From Pteria penguin (taxonomy: Eukaryota; Mollusca; Bivalvia; Pterioida; Pteriidae), in contig CM068587.1 of NCBI GenBank assembly GCA_035048485.1, positions 51,248,501 through 51,312,500 of the forward strand: a stretch of DNA of 64,000 nt, written 5' to 3'. A program made the translations under genes and the position numbers. The stretch's first letter is position 1. Each line of letters starts with the position of its first letter. Below the pieces are notes generated by a model. The model made no database searches and was not told the DNA's origin. It worked only from the letters and a program-made list of their open reading frames with translations. This document shows positions 49,348 through 60,208 of the stretch, piece by piece.

Positions 49348-50022
49348 TACTGCACATTGTAGCAATAAAGTCTAGAAATCATGCAGCTTACACAGCAGGC
49401 AAATTTCATGATGCCTATTTATCCATTTTTTCCGATTTGCATAAAATATTAATACATGGTTTGGGGTACACACCTCTAAAAGTAAGTTTGCTAATGAATT
49501 GTTTTTCATAGCTGTGGTGAATTTGAATGCATCATTTGTCACATAGTGGTCAGAAAAGAAAATTTACACGGTATACAATAAAAAAAACCTCTCTAATCCG
49601 AACAATGCCAGTCAACACATTTTTCATGTTATTTGATCATAATACTTAATCTCTACAAGTACCGAACACATTACAAATACACCTTTTATATTTCAAGGAC
49701 ACAAGTTGTTTTCTCATACAATAATGTTGTATCTATTATTACATCTATCATAGTGAATAGCTAGATCTATATCCAAAACGTGTAGCTGAAATGTAAATAC
49801 ACACCAGGTTTACATGGAAACGTTCCTGACTGACACATTTTCAATTAAAGTTATCACTTATTGTGGTTATGTGATATTTTTCCAATGAATGATAAAACAT
49901 TTAGAATTATTGCTCTTTGTTCCTTTCATTCTTTCATCCTGGTCAATTACATGTTTGCCTTTCATAATTTGTGATAAAGTAAACAACAGCTTTGATTTGA
50001 AACCTATGGGTCAATGTGCATA

Positions 50023-50202
50023 AATTTTGTTTGTTGGTTGGTTGATTGGTGTTTTACGTTGCTTTCAACAATATTTCAGTTATATTGCGACATGGAAGCA
50101 GGAAGTTACCAACATCTTAAACATAGTGTTGCAACCCAGGAATCGAACCCAGATCGTCCATGCCGCAGGCCAAGCACTTAACCACTACACCAAGCCTTCT
50201 CC
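50023..50202 (-). mobile_element. tRNA-derived SINE (family 2)
   Basis: On the minus strand: GCTTGGTGTAGTGGTTAAGT, then CTGGGTTCGATTCCTGGG, then GACATGG-free spacer DNA and the tail GCGACATGGAAG on the opposite strand, ending AACACCAATCAACC. A near-match CATAAATTTTGT / CATAATTTTGT flanks it. The head and body are unlike family 1 apart from the tRNA boxes. Confidence 0.8.
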
Positions 50203-50279
50203 TCATAATTTTGTAAACAACATTCTATTCTATACATGTAATTGACGACCAACTTTTTTACTAAGTTTTAAAAGAGTAT

Positions 50280-51320
50280 CAGTAAAACTGATGTATGACC
50301 CCGAATGCCACTTATGATACAGGAAATTGACGACTCAATTTAAATACAAAAAATCAGTAAAACTGATGGATGCTCCAAGAAGCACAGCAATAATAATGGA
50401 AATGAATGACTCAGTATATAGAAAATCATTGTATCAATGTATAAATCTGAATGTTCATATGGATATCCAATTGAGTCAACTGTAGAACAACAAGTCATCA
50501 AAGTACTTCATAGTATTTTAAGTCATAGTTAATAAGTGACCTTGACTTTCAGAAATGACCTTGAGTGACCTTTGTCCAAAAGTCCTTTACTTAAACAACA
50601 TTTTGGTGAAGTATGATCAAATTCTGATAAAAGAGGTAGCAGATATGCATACTGCATGGCACTTTAAGTACTAGTTAAAAACTGAACTTGACCTTTCAGA
50701 AATGACCTTGAGTGACCTTTGTGCAAAGCCTATAACCTAAAGAACATTTTGGTGAAGTATGATCAAATTCTGATGAAAGATTTAGGAGAATTGAGTACTT
50801 CATGTTACATAGTCATAGTTAATAAGTGACCTTGACCTTTCAGAAATGACCTTGAGTGACCTTTGTCCAAAAGTTCTTAACCTAAAAAACATATAAATGA
50901 AGTATGATCAAATTCTGATGAAAGATATAGAAGATATAAGCACTTCATGGTATTGTATGTCATAGTTAATAAGTGACTTTGACCTTTCAGAAATGACCTT
51001 GAGGTACCTTTGTCCAAAAGTCCTTAACCAAAAAATAATATTTTGTTTAAGTATGATCAAATTCTGATGAAAGGTGTAGGAAATATACATACTTCATGTT
51101 ATTGTAAGTCATAGTTAATAAATGACCTTAATCTTTTGGATATGACCTTGAGTGACCTTTGTCCCAAAGGCCTTAACGTAAATAATATTTTGGTGATGAT
51201 CAAATTCTGATGAAAGGTTAGGAGATATGAGATTGAACGGACTGACTGACGGACGGTACGACAGACGGACAGACAGACACTCAGCAACTATATGCTCCCT
51301 GTAAAGTATTCAGGGAGCAT
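50280..51320 (+). mobile_element. Rolling-circle-like element, TGCTCC family, five ~147-bp repeats
   Basis: It starts with repeated AGTAAAACTGATG words and contains five tandem modules, landmark AGAAATGACCTTGAG at about 50551, 50698, 50842, 50989 and 51139 (spacing 144-150 bp). The right end holds GACGGACGGTACGACAGACG and a perfect hairpin: TGCTCCCTG, a short loop and CAGGGAGCA, then TAAAAA. It has no coding capacity. Confidence 0.78.
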
Positions 51321-51324
51321 AAAA

Positions 51325-51500
51325 ATAGACCTTTCTCCTTTAACTGCAGAGCTGTAACTTTAGACACTAAAATCATTATTGTTCCCTCCAAATTTATTAT
51401 GTCATTCTGTAATTTGATGTCATTTTGTTTGATCTGGAGGAAACGCTAATGATTTTGCCATCGAATGTTACATCTCCGCAGTTAAAAGAAAGAGGTCTTT
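51325..51500. mobile_element. MITE with ~50-bp inverted arms, AGACCT ends
   Basis: AGACCTTTCTCCTTTAACTG at the left pairs with the reverse of CAGTTAAAAGAAAGAGGTCT at the right. The match continues through GAGNTGTAAC and AAAATCATTA. It abuts the terminal hairpin of the preceding element. Confidence 0.8.
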
Positions 51501-51974
51501 AGTAAATTAAATAAGAAAATTTGTTCATGACAAAAAGCATGGTTAACACAGAGTAAAAATACGAAATGGAGTACAGGCTGATAGCACATGTAACTGGTTT
51601 TTATTCTAATCAAACAAGATGTATTTTGAAACACCATGCCCTCAGTGACAACATTAATTTGGCATAAAGATCACGGCTTAGGTCACGAGGTCACTGAACT
51701 TGGTGTATTTTGAAAGGACTGTATTAGTGGAGTATGCATGCCAAATACATAGTCTCAATCTCTCAAGGTTCAAAAGTTATGGAGAAGATTACAGTTGACA
51801 ACAAACAGACTCAAACAAAAAGACAAACAACCAAATAGGACACAAACAATATGCCCCCATCTATCGATCAACAGGCATAAAAAAGCCAAGTCCAGCAAAC
51901 TGTCTGACCTTCATACAAGTAAATGCATTGGTGTTCAGAGGGTAAGAAAGACAACTCTAGATCACAATACTTAC

Positions 51975-54900
51975 CTCCAATAGATGGCGTCCATCTTACA
52001 CAGCTGTACTCATCCACACGATTCTCAGGATGTATATCACAGCTTCTATTTCCTACAATGAACCATCCCCTGTAACTAAAATCAAGACATTTATGACCTT
52101 TGGCCTTGACCTTTGACACATCTACTACTTTAGATACATTCTTTACATACATTTGTATCTACAATTTTGCATTCTGCGTAAAATTTTTAGTAGTTCACAA
52201 TATGAAACTTAAATTATGTAAAACTACTTTTTAAAGAGGAGGGGGTATGTTTAAAGCTATTTCCCTATTTCAACACTGACATTTTCCAACTTCATGGTAG
52301 AGATCAGTCTGTGGCGATAAAAGAAAAACCCAAAGTGCATATGGGAAACCAAAGTGTTTTGGCAATTTTCAAAGCCAAAGGCAATCTTTTCCACTTGTCT
52401 TGAAATTTATTTGAATCTTTACTAGCAAGAGAAGAGAAACCACACCAAGTTCCAATGTAAAACTGTATAACAAAGAACAATTTACTTAGTATTCACAATA
52501 TTTCGGTCTCCTGACCTTCTTCCAGTGAATTTTATTGGTATTGGTGGCTTAAGTTATGTAATATCCATCATATCTCATAACCGATATATGAATTTTTGAA
52601 ATATTGTGAGTACTGAGTTAACTGTTCTTTGTTTTATGACACTTCCATTCAGAGGACTATTAAGATGTTAAAACTGTAAAGCCTGTTACTAATCAGGTAA
52701 TAGGGCAGACTTGGTGTAGTGGTTAAGAATTTAGTTTGCAAATGATCTAAGTTCGATTCCCAGATAATGCCACAATGTTTAATAAGTATGTTATCTCTTG
52801 TTTCCATGTCAGGATATGACTGAAAAATTGTTGAAAAAGAAGTAAACCACCCATCAACCAATCAACACATTAGGCTACGGTTTTAATATTTATAATACAG
52901 TTAAGATAAATTTAGACTAGAATTTGAGCCACTGTAGCTTCATTAGTAAGGTAACCAGCTCGTGAACAAAGGGTCCTGGCTTTGAGCCCAGTCCGTAGCT
53001 TTTTTGTGTCCTGTCTTTCAGATGACATGACAAATAAAAAAATCCCTCAATGCTGTGGGTGTGTCCATTCCATAGATCTAAATTTCTGTATAATGCATAA
53101 GGCAGATGACATCATGATACAAGCATAATGACGTTGGTTTGACATAAAATATGAATTACACAAACAAACAAAGAAAACACTCGATATTCCTTATCATATG
53201 TTTTACCTTTTTTCAGAAGACATGTTATCTCCATGCCCTAGCCATGTACTGCGTATGGCATCTCTAGCATCAAAATTCTCTCTGGCAGAAAGTATTCCTA
53301 TGGCCAATAGAAAGTTCTCCTCTGTAAAACATATGTAATGAAAGATGTAATTCATACATAGAGATGCCCAAAAGTATCCTTAAAGTTCAGGAGGCACAAA
53401 ATGAACGTCAGGGGTCTCAAGACAACAACTTATATACATTGTATATTCCTATCAAATAAGTATTATTGTATAAAAGTAAAAAATGATATAAATTAAGTAT
53501 TCAGGTTATAGACTTGATGAATGAGCATATATTTATGTGTAATACCTGCCAAGAATAACGTATCTACAGTTCTTAGCTGCTGGTATATTGAGGGATCACC
53601 AGATCCAACTTTAACCACGCCCATTACATAGTTCCATTGTGACATCATAGTTAAATTCATATTTGACAGACCATTTATTTATGACGTCATAATGAACAAG
53701 TGTGCCAAAATGTATGATGTCGGGCATTTGACGATCACTCAATTGGGTAGAGGGATCAAGAAATCCCAAGAAAACCGTTCATATTTCCCACATGCATTGA
53801 CGTACCTGTCCACATATCTAGACAAGGAATAACACCTAAATCTGACAATATGAGAAGTCACAGTGAATACTAGAGCAATATATAAGTCCATAGAGTAACA
53901 GAAGTTCTCAATAAAAATGATTAAGATGAAGTAATCTTTGAAATTGCATATTTGGCCACTTCAACACAGTGATTTATCTGCCCCTGATGAGAATTCTCTT
54001 ACTTTGTGCATATTATTGTCAGGTACATATAGGTGACCGGTATGTCACTGACCATATCTCACCAGGGTCTATTGACCATACAGATAAGAGAAGAAAATTA
54101 AATTAACAGTCACTGCACAACTTTTATAGTAATATTTACCATTCCTATATAGTCTCTGTGGGCTACCTCCAAAAACAAGGGCAGACAACTCACCTTATGA
54201 AAATGGTCTATACCATTATACCATTATATATAAGTCATGTGCTATTGTCTCAACAAAAGATCAAAATGAGAAATCACAGAGATGAGATGTAATTATAGTG
54301 GATTTTTTACCTTCATCTTTATCCTACTACTACTAATAAGTGTATTGGAATATTACTAGTAGTCAAAAATATTATACAGGTTAGAAACAAACTCTCATGG
54401 TGAGGCAAACAATCCTGCCCAGTGTAACAATTACTATTTTTAGCTTTTTTTGGACTTAGTACTAAATTTTGATTTAAAATTCAACAATGTATCAAATTCT
54501 TATGACAAACTGAATATATTTCACTCAAATATTACCTATACATTTATGAAGTTTATAGCTGCACAAATTTTCTGCTAACATTAATTCCAAAAATGTAATT
54601 TTACAGCATTTAAGTAAACCATGTACAATACAATATTGCCTTTAATATGAGTATGAAAACAAAATTCCAGAATTTTTGTTGTAAGTACTTAATGTAAACT
54701 TCTGCTTGTACATTCTTAAAGCTAACTACCGAAAGGAGAGACTGTTACCCATTTAAACAATTGTCTCTTAAATGTGAGATTATCCCCTACCTGTTATCAC
54801 CGTAGTCCAATTATCAGGATGATAATAACTCCCATCACCTGCCTAAAATCACCCTGATCAGGAAATTCAAAATCACCAATAGACCTTTTTCCCATTTTAA

Positions 54901-56437
54901 ATGATCTATTAGAGGTCTAATACCGGACAAACTATATTTTGAAAGCATTTTCATTATGACGTTAATGTTGGGATTGTGACGTCAGAGTAGTATAACGCAA
55001 ATCTATGCGACAAAACTTCATTTGTCCAGTATTGCCCCTTATACCATGTAAAATCAGCAAAAGGTCTATTTCTAAACAAAAATGCATTATAATTATAGGT
55101 TAAATCTGCAACAAAATCCACAGTAATGTCTGTCCTAGTATTTGACAGCTCTGAGATTTGAGTCCCATAGTTCTGACATCCCTTTTTCTTAAGTTTGGTG
55201 AAAACGTTAGAAACTAAAATATTCTTTTGCATATAGCTCTGTTAAATAATGAAGAATGGGAGTCAAGGCGCAACGCCCATGGAAACTCTTGAGATCATTA
55301 CACTGGAAATCTTTAAAATGGAGCACTTCTTGAATGTGATTTTGAGTAAATACATCAAAGTCTATTATCAACTGCATTGTTAACTTCATGGTACATGTAC
55401 TTGCAAATTGACTGAGTATGCACATTAAAACAATCAGACTTTCAACTGATTTTTTTTTTTACTATTAAGTCCTTTAAATGGACCTTTTTACGATTACTGC
55501 AGTCTTACATTTTGTTTATGAACCAAAACTTTTTTGGGATGCTTTTCTTTTAGGTTTGAACTGCCAACCATCAGGAAGGACTAATACACATGCACGAGTC
55601 GTAAGACCACAGTTACTGTGAAAAGGTCTCTTCCAGATAAAGACATATTGTATAAAATGTAGAGGTGTTAAACCTTCCAAAAGAAAAAGCTGGTCATCAA
55701 GATGATACATTGAGACCCTTTCGATGAAAGTGAGGGACTAACATTTTGGTAGGCAAAATTATTTAATTTGTTCCCGCAATATGACATAACTTTAGACAAT
55801 AAATTTTTTATCATGACATCAAAATTTTTATGGGAAACGTTATCATTTGCCAACCAAACTGTTAGTCCCACAGTAACGTCAAATGGGTCTATTGTAATAG
55901 ACCTTTTTTCCAATTTTAAATGATGTAAGGTGTCTTATACCGTACAAACCACTTTTTGCCGGAACTTTCACTATGTCTTTGATGTTAACGCTTGGATTGT
56001 GACATCCCAGTAAATTTGATGCAAGTCTAAGCGGCAATTTTGTATTTGTACGGTATTGATGGGGCCCTAACATCATGTAAAATTGGCAAAAAAGTTATTC
56101 AATGTAAATATTTTTGCATTAAATAATAAATGGCATTGAAGCACAAAACATTTTATTGATATCAACATACAGGAACGATAACAAAATTTACACAATATAT
56201 CTTTTTATGTCTCTATCAGATTCTGCAATGAGAATGCATGCAGTAGAAACCCAGAGACATATATACACATTACATATGTCTTTGAGAAATCCAAATCAGA
56301 AATTGACAGAGGAAATCTTAGCTAAGTATAATATAATTACTTGATGGCTTTGTAATATATGACTCTTTCAATAAATGAACAATCAGCGCTATGACCAATC
56401 CAATGACAAAAGCTAGAACTGGTGAAACAGAGGTCAT
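51975..56437 (-). CDS. B3GALNT2: UDP-GalNAc:beta-1,3-N-acetylgalactosaminyltransferase 2-like, 5' part (three exons)
   Basis: A glycosyltransferase family 31 (beta-1,3-galactosyltransferase-type) gene. The vertebrate enzyme adds beta-1,3-GalNAc to O-mannosyl glycans of alpha-dystroglycan in the secretory pathway. Exon 1 (56437-56341) begins at ATG, encodes a short cytosolic tail and a signal anchor (PVLAFVIGLVIALIVHLL), and ends TCAA|GTAATT. Exon 2 (53321-53207) follows TTTTACAG and has the family start motif AIGILSAREN and RDAIRSTWLGHG, ending AAAAAAG|GTAAAA. Exon 3 (52075 or 52069 to 51975) encodes GWFIVGNRSCDIHPENR and VDEYSCVRW, matching the FIIGAHGCEVP...YSC region of the human protein from memory. 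It ends GGAG|GTAAGT. Splice phases 1 and 2 close exactly with no stop. The DxD-containing catalytic exons were not found. The introns hold MITEs and SINEs. Confidence 0.82.
52470..52632. mobile_element. MITE with 35-bp inverted termini, in B3GALNT2-like intron 2
   Basis: ACAAAGAACAATTTACTTAG and ATTCACAATATTTC at the left pair with the reverse of GAAATATTGTGAGTACTGAG and TTAACTGTTCTTTGT at the right, with about four mismatches. The internal GGTCTCCTGACCTTCTTCC word links it to the fold-back element at 57648. Confidence 0.85.
52704..52868 (+). mobile_element. tRNA-derived SINE (family 2), in intron
   Basis: CTTGGTGTAGTGGTTAAGAA, then AAGTTCGATTCCCAG, then TGTTTCCATGTCAGGATATG and the tail AACCACCCATCAACCAATC. 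It is the same family as 50023-50202, opposite strand. Confidence 0.8.
52922..53150 (+). mobile_element. tRNA-derived SINE (family 1), decayed, in intron
   Basis: The head GAGCCACTGTAGCTTCATTA is diverged. TGTCCTGTCTTTCAGATGA, AAATCCCTCAATGCTGTGGG and AATGCATAAGGCAGATG preserve the family 1 body and tail order. Confidence 0.65.
53970..54225. repeat. Dispersed repeat shared with 63475-63700
   Basis: TGATTTATCTGCCCCTGATGAGAA, TCTCACCAGGGTCTATTGACC, ACAGATAAGAGAAGAAAA, ACAACTTTTA and GGGCAGACAACTCACC (each given as pieces) recur in the same order at 63475-63700. Class unknown; the ends GTCTGCCC are partly inverted. Confidence 0.7.
54791..54842 (-). other. Possible alternative (poison) exon in B3GALNT2-like intron 1
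   Basis: On the minus strand a 52-bp segment lies between GATTTTAG and a GGTAGG donor. It is open in one frame (GDGSYYHPDNWTTVIT). In the phase set by exon 1 it meets TGA after two codons, and its length also shifts the frame of exon 2. Inclusion would therefore truncate the protein. It may equally be chance. Confidence 0.25.
54878..55070. mobile_element. MITE, AATAGACC family, copy 1
   Basis: AATAGACCTTTTTCCCATTT at the left pairs with the reverse of AAAATCAGCAAAAGGTCTATT at the right. The interior TTGGGATTGTGACGTCAG and TTGATGTTAACGCTTGG-type words are shared with 55896-56099. Confidence 0.8.
55896..56099. mobile_element. MITE, AATAGACC family, copy 2
   Basis: The left terminus AATAGACCTTTTTTCCAATTT is intact. 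The right terminus is decayed (ATGTAAAATTGGCAAAAAAG). It is collinear with 54878-55070 through CTTATACCG, GGATTGTGACATC and TTTGTATTTGTACGG. Confidence 0.75.
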
Positions 56438-56795
56438 GTCATCTCGATTCGAAATCCCCGCCTACTGTCCGTCTTTTGAAATCCGTTTTCGGTTCTTCGT
56501 TTAGTATCATTATATTTTTTTCCTTATTTTATTGAAAAAAAATAAGGAATCATATTTCTTAGTTTCTTGCCAACATTGGTGTTTCCTCAAATGTTGATTT
56601 GTTCTGCATCGTCACTTTAGGAAACTTGAATATGTAAAAATTGTGAAAGGAATGATTACACAGCGTTATCATGTTTTAAGCGGAGAAGTCTTAGACTAAA
56701 TTAGTCATTCCTTGCCTTGCTCAGTTTCAAGTAAATTACTGGGATAATTAGGCTGAACGAAATACACGAAAAAGGGTAAAAAATTACTCTCAAAA
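56438..56795. promoter_or_regulatory. Putative bidirectional promoter between divergent genes
   Basis: The start codons of the minus-strand glycosyltransferase (56437) and the plus-strand claudin-like gene (56796) are 357 bp apart, and nothing repetitive is recognised between them. The interval has an inverted repeat, TTCCTTATTTT...AAAATAAGGAA (56519-56549), and further A/T-rich motifs. The transcription start sites and 5' UTRs must both lie here. No TATA box is assigned with confidence. Confidence 0.65.
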
Positions 56796-59349
56796 ATGAA
56801 TCAAGAGAGGATTTCTGTAGCACTTCTTGTACCTGCTAACGTTATGTACACACTTGCGTTTGTGAGTCACTCGTGGTTTGAGTTACCAGGAGCGTCCTAT
56901 GGATTATGGCTTGCAGAGTTCTGTGATTACTTACGATGTCAGTATATTCCTGCTTTCTTCACCGAGGAACCAGGTGAGAAACGACCAATGAGTTATTTAT
57001 GTAATAAGTTTAATAGATGGCGGTTGTTACACTTTTATTCCGGTTATTAGAGGTTATTCTGTGTACCGGGTACCCATTTGACATTGATTTCTTTAAAGGT
57101 GTCTCGGTTATGAGGTAGGTTAAATAGACCACTTGCCATTATTGATAATAGCTGTCTTTTTGTCCGAGCTAACCCCTTGTAGCGTTGTTTTTCATTGTGA
57201 CGTCATAGTATGTGACAAATTTATATTGTAATGTCACTACGAAAAAACAATGCCAAAAGGTATTACATGTAGTTGGACAAAAAGACGGCCATTATCAAGT
57301 TCGGCAAGTGGTCTATTGTTTCAGTGGTACCATATATTCTCATTGAATGGATCTATTATCAGACGTCAACTTCTCCATTAATGTGTGAAAAAGGAAAAAT
57401 TCCTGTGGTTTGACATTTTTGTCTCCAGATCCATCCTCGCAATGAGATAATATTAATTAATAGATTCGAAAGTCCTGTTAAAATGTATTGATTATTGCTC
57501 AAGGACTAGACAGGAGCCAATTAGTTTAGTTTTTGTGAAAACTCACCAGCCAGATATCCAATATTAACAGATTTATTGCTGGGCTAGTAAAATTAGTTCT
57601 CTAATAAAGTAATACAATGGGACAGTAAAATTTGTCTGTAGGTTAATGACACTCTTTTTCACAAATTTTCAGCCTCCTGGTCTTTATCAAGTGAAGAAAA
57701 TAACAAAATTTTCAACGCTTATGTAAAATCCATCATTACCTTATAAAGATAAAATGTAAACTACCAGAGATTACATTATATTTTTATAATGTACAATGTA
57801 ATGATGGATTTCACATAATAGCCTTAAAAAATTTTCTATTTTCTTCACTTGATAAAGGCCAGGGGCTGAAAATTTCTTAAAAAGAGTGTCGTTATCCATA
57901 CCCAAATGTTCTGAATGCCTGTTACATTGTATTAAATGTCTGTATGTCTAACTTCGAGAATCAATCATACCACATGTACATGTATAATTGCTCAGTTGCA
58001 GGGTAATAAACCTGATCTGCTACCTCATGTCATTATCATATTGAGCAGGTATTCCTTTTCTAGGTCACACCATAAATACATGTACATACAAAAATGTACA
58101 TGATACATTTACATGTAGCGCTCTAAACACAAAAAATATATTTAAGATAAATACTATCGAAGCAAACATGAATTGTGTAAATTATAAATATAGCATGTCA
58201 ATTTCTTTCAGTGTGGTACCACATCTTACAGATCCTCAGTTTAATTGGGTGGGTTGGAATGGTCGTACCTCTTATTTTGTTGACGTCAAAGACGATAGAT
58301 TTTGGTATACCTCAAAAGCTAAACATGAAGAAACACCAGGCTGCGTCTACGATTTGCATAGCTACAGGTATTCATCACATGATTACTTTATGGTACATAC
58401 CTTTAAATCCTAATTGAGCTAGCATAGTTCAGTGGATGAAGTGTTCGACTCGTGACTGACAGTTCCAGGGTTTGACTCCTACTATGGGCACACCAGTGTC
58501 CTGTCTTTCAAGTGAAACAGTGAAAACTGAGGAATGGTGTCTTAGTAGACATACCTCATAAAAGATCATTCACTGCTTTGAGTGGGTCCGTTGCAAAGGT
58601 ATAAACCTTTATGCGATGAATCAGGCAGATGCCATAATGACTGTCCATTTTCTTATGATGTGACTACAATGAACTATGAGTCGAGTTAAAGATCATGCAA
58701 ATACATGTAAGATATATGCCTCAAACAAACAATTGTCAAAATAAGAATAGACGATTTTTGGCCCTAACTGGCATAATGTAATAATTGATCATTCAGAATA
58801 ATAATTGGGATTTATCTTCATTTTCTAAGAAACCATCTTCTGGAACAGAATTTTCATTATTACACGTAGGGTTGGTGTAGTTTAAAATGGTATAGTGCTC
58901 AGTTCATGGGTAAGATGTTCAAGGTTCGAGTCCCACTTGCAGGTTGTCAATGCCCTGTCTTTCCAAAGAGACAGGCTGAGTACTCATGTCATGGTGGATA
59001 TTGGTCTGTGGAGTTTGGAGGAGGATCCCCACTTACATTCGGTGGGTCCTGTAAATCAAGTTTTAATTTTTGTGCAGTGCCTCAGGCAGATGTTGTCATC
59101 AAAAAAATATCAATTAGCGATAAAATGGTATTGAGGTAATATAAGAATTAAAAACAAACAAATATTATAACATATGATATATTGTTTATATTTACAGTGT
59201 TTGTCATATCACTTTCGCTCTTGATGTTCTATGGCAAACTTGACGAATCTCACACACGTGCTTCGCCGCAGATCCGATGGTCCTCAGTTGTCGCTGGGAT
59301 AGCTTGCTTATTGCAGTTGGGAGCTGGGTTAATTCTTACTCAGATATAG
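56796..59349 (+). CDS. Four-pass claudin/PMP22-like membrane protein, complete, three exons
   Basis: Exons are 56796-56973, 58212-58367 and 59198-59349. Donors are CCAG|GTGAGA and ACAG|GTATTC; acceptors are TTTCTTTCAG and TATTTACAG. The phases (1 and 1) close exactly and give 161 residues. Predicted membrane segments: about 7-24 (VALLVPANVMYTLAFV), 63-84 (ILQILSLIGWVGMVVPLIL), 104-122 (STICIATVFVISLSLLMFY) and 139-160 (SSVVAGIACLLQLGAGLIL). The first extracellular loop has W27 and GLW at 36-38 followed by C43 and C48, reminiscent of the claudin-family W-GLW-C-C signature, although the spacing is not canonical. Length is typical of PMP22/claudin/TMEM relatives. A junction or channel-accessory role is family-level inference only. 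Introns contain MITEs and SINEs. Confidence 0.88.
57123..57317. mobile_element. MITE with ~45-bp inverted repeats in claudin-like intron 1
   Basis: AATAGACCACTTGCCATTAT and GATAATAGCTGTCTTTTTGTCC at the left pair with the reverse of GGACAAAAAGACGGCCATTATC and GGCAAGTGGTCTATT at the right. The AATAGACC...GGTCTATT ends match the elements at 54878 and 55896. Confidence 0.88.
57648..57890. mobile_element. Long fold-back element in claudin-like intron 1
   Basis: Arms of about 95 bp: GACACTCTTTTTCACAAATTTTCAGCC onward (57648-57742) is almost the reverse complement of 57796-57890 ending GAAAATTTCTTAAAAAGAGTGTC (both are given here only in part). The loop is about 50 bp. Weaker complementarity extends outward to 57614 and 57932 (ACAATGGGACAG / CTGTTACATTGT). 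Confidence 0.88.
58414..58650 (+). mobile_element. tRNA-derived SINE (family 1), in claudin-like intron 2
   Basis: The head GAGCTAGCATAGTTCAGTGG is altered. The body ACACCAGTGTCCTGTCTTTC, CATAAAAGATCATTCACTGC, GAGTGGGTCCGTTGCAAAGG and the tail CAGGCAGATGCCAT are clear. No intact flank duplication is seen. Confidence 0.78.
58869..59145 (+). mobile_element. tRNA-derived SINE (family 1), decayed, in claudin-like intron 2
   Basis: GGGTTGGTGTAGTTTAAAAT, AAGGTTCGAGTCCCACTTGC, GCCCTGTCTTTCCAAAGAGA, CATGTCATGGTGGATAT and GTGCCTCAGGCAGATGTTGTC keep the family order with many changes. The two overlapping open frames here are SINE-derived. Confidence 0.65.
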
Positions 59350-60208
59350 TTACACTGTGTCCATAGTTACGTGGAAAACTGTCGTCACATTTCCATATGC
59401 TTATATATTCAGATAAGTGGAAGATTCACATGCCACAGAGTATTGCGATTTGTATTAGTAAACAATTCCTCTTCCAGTTTTTAATTCCTCTTCCTGTTTT
59501 AATTAAGTGAATTTTTTATCTGTTTATTTGTCAAAAATCAAAATTTTTTATAAGGTTAAGTATAATTTTGTCCATGTCTTATCAATTTAGCATTTTATTC
59601 ATATACATCCCAAATCATATTTCTGATTATTAAAGGATGTTAATTTACTTATGAAAATAGATAAAACACGTTTAATATTGATAATTTATCATGATTAAAA
59701 TTTTTTAATGGTTTTTAATTATGCTTCTAATTTTTTGGTATTTCACCCATTTCAATAACTTTGTAAAAATTAGGCAAAAAGTTTAATAATTGTACAATAA
59801 CTATCATCTACATATACCGTCAAACCTGTTTTGAATACCACCTGTGTTAAGCAACCCCCTATCTTTCCCGCTTCCTTTCTACTCACTATATACATGTACC
59901 AAAGAAACCTCTGTTAAAAGACCACCTGTTTTAAGTGACCACTTTCCATTTGCTGGCTCCTTAAAACATTTTTGACTGTAAGGTGTTGGATTCAGTCATG
60001 TACCGTTTGAATTTAATATACATATACCTCTTCAGGATGAGTTGTGATTGTCTCTGAACAACATATGACTTACACATTGCCTTGATTGTGATGTTAATTA
60101 AGCATTGTAAAGCATGTCCTCGTGTATAGCCCACAAATTAGGCTAAACAAAAAACGTTTGTTTTTGTTTACTTGGCCAAATGTGATTTATTGATACATGT
60201 ATACAGTA

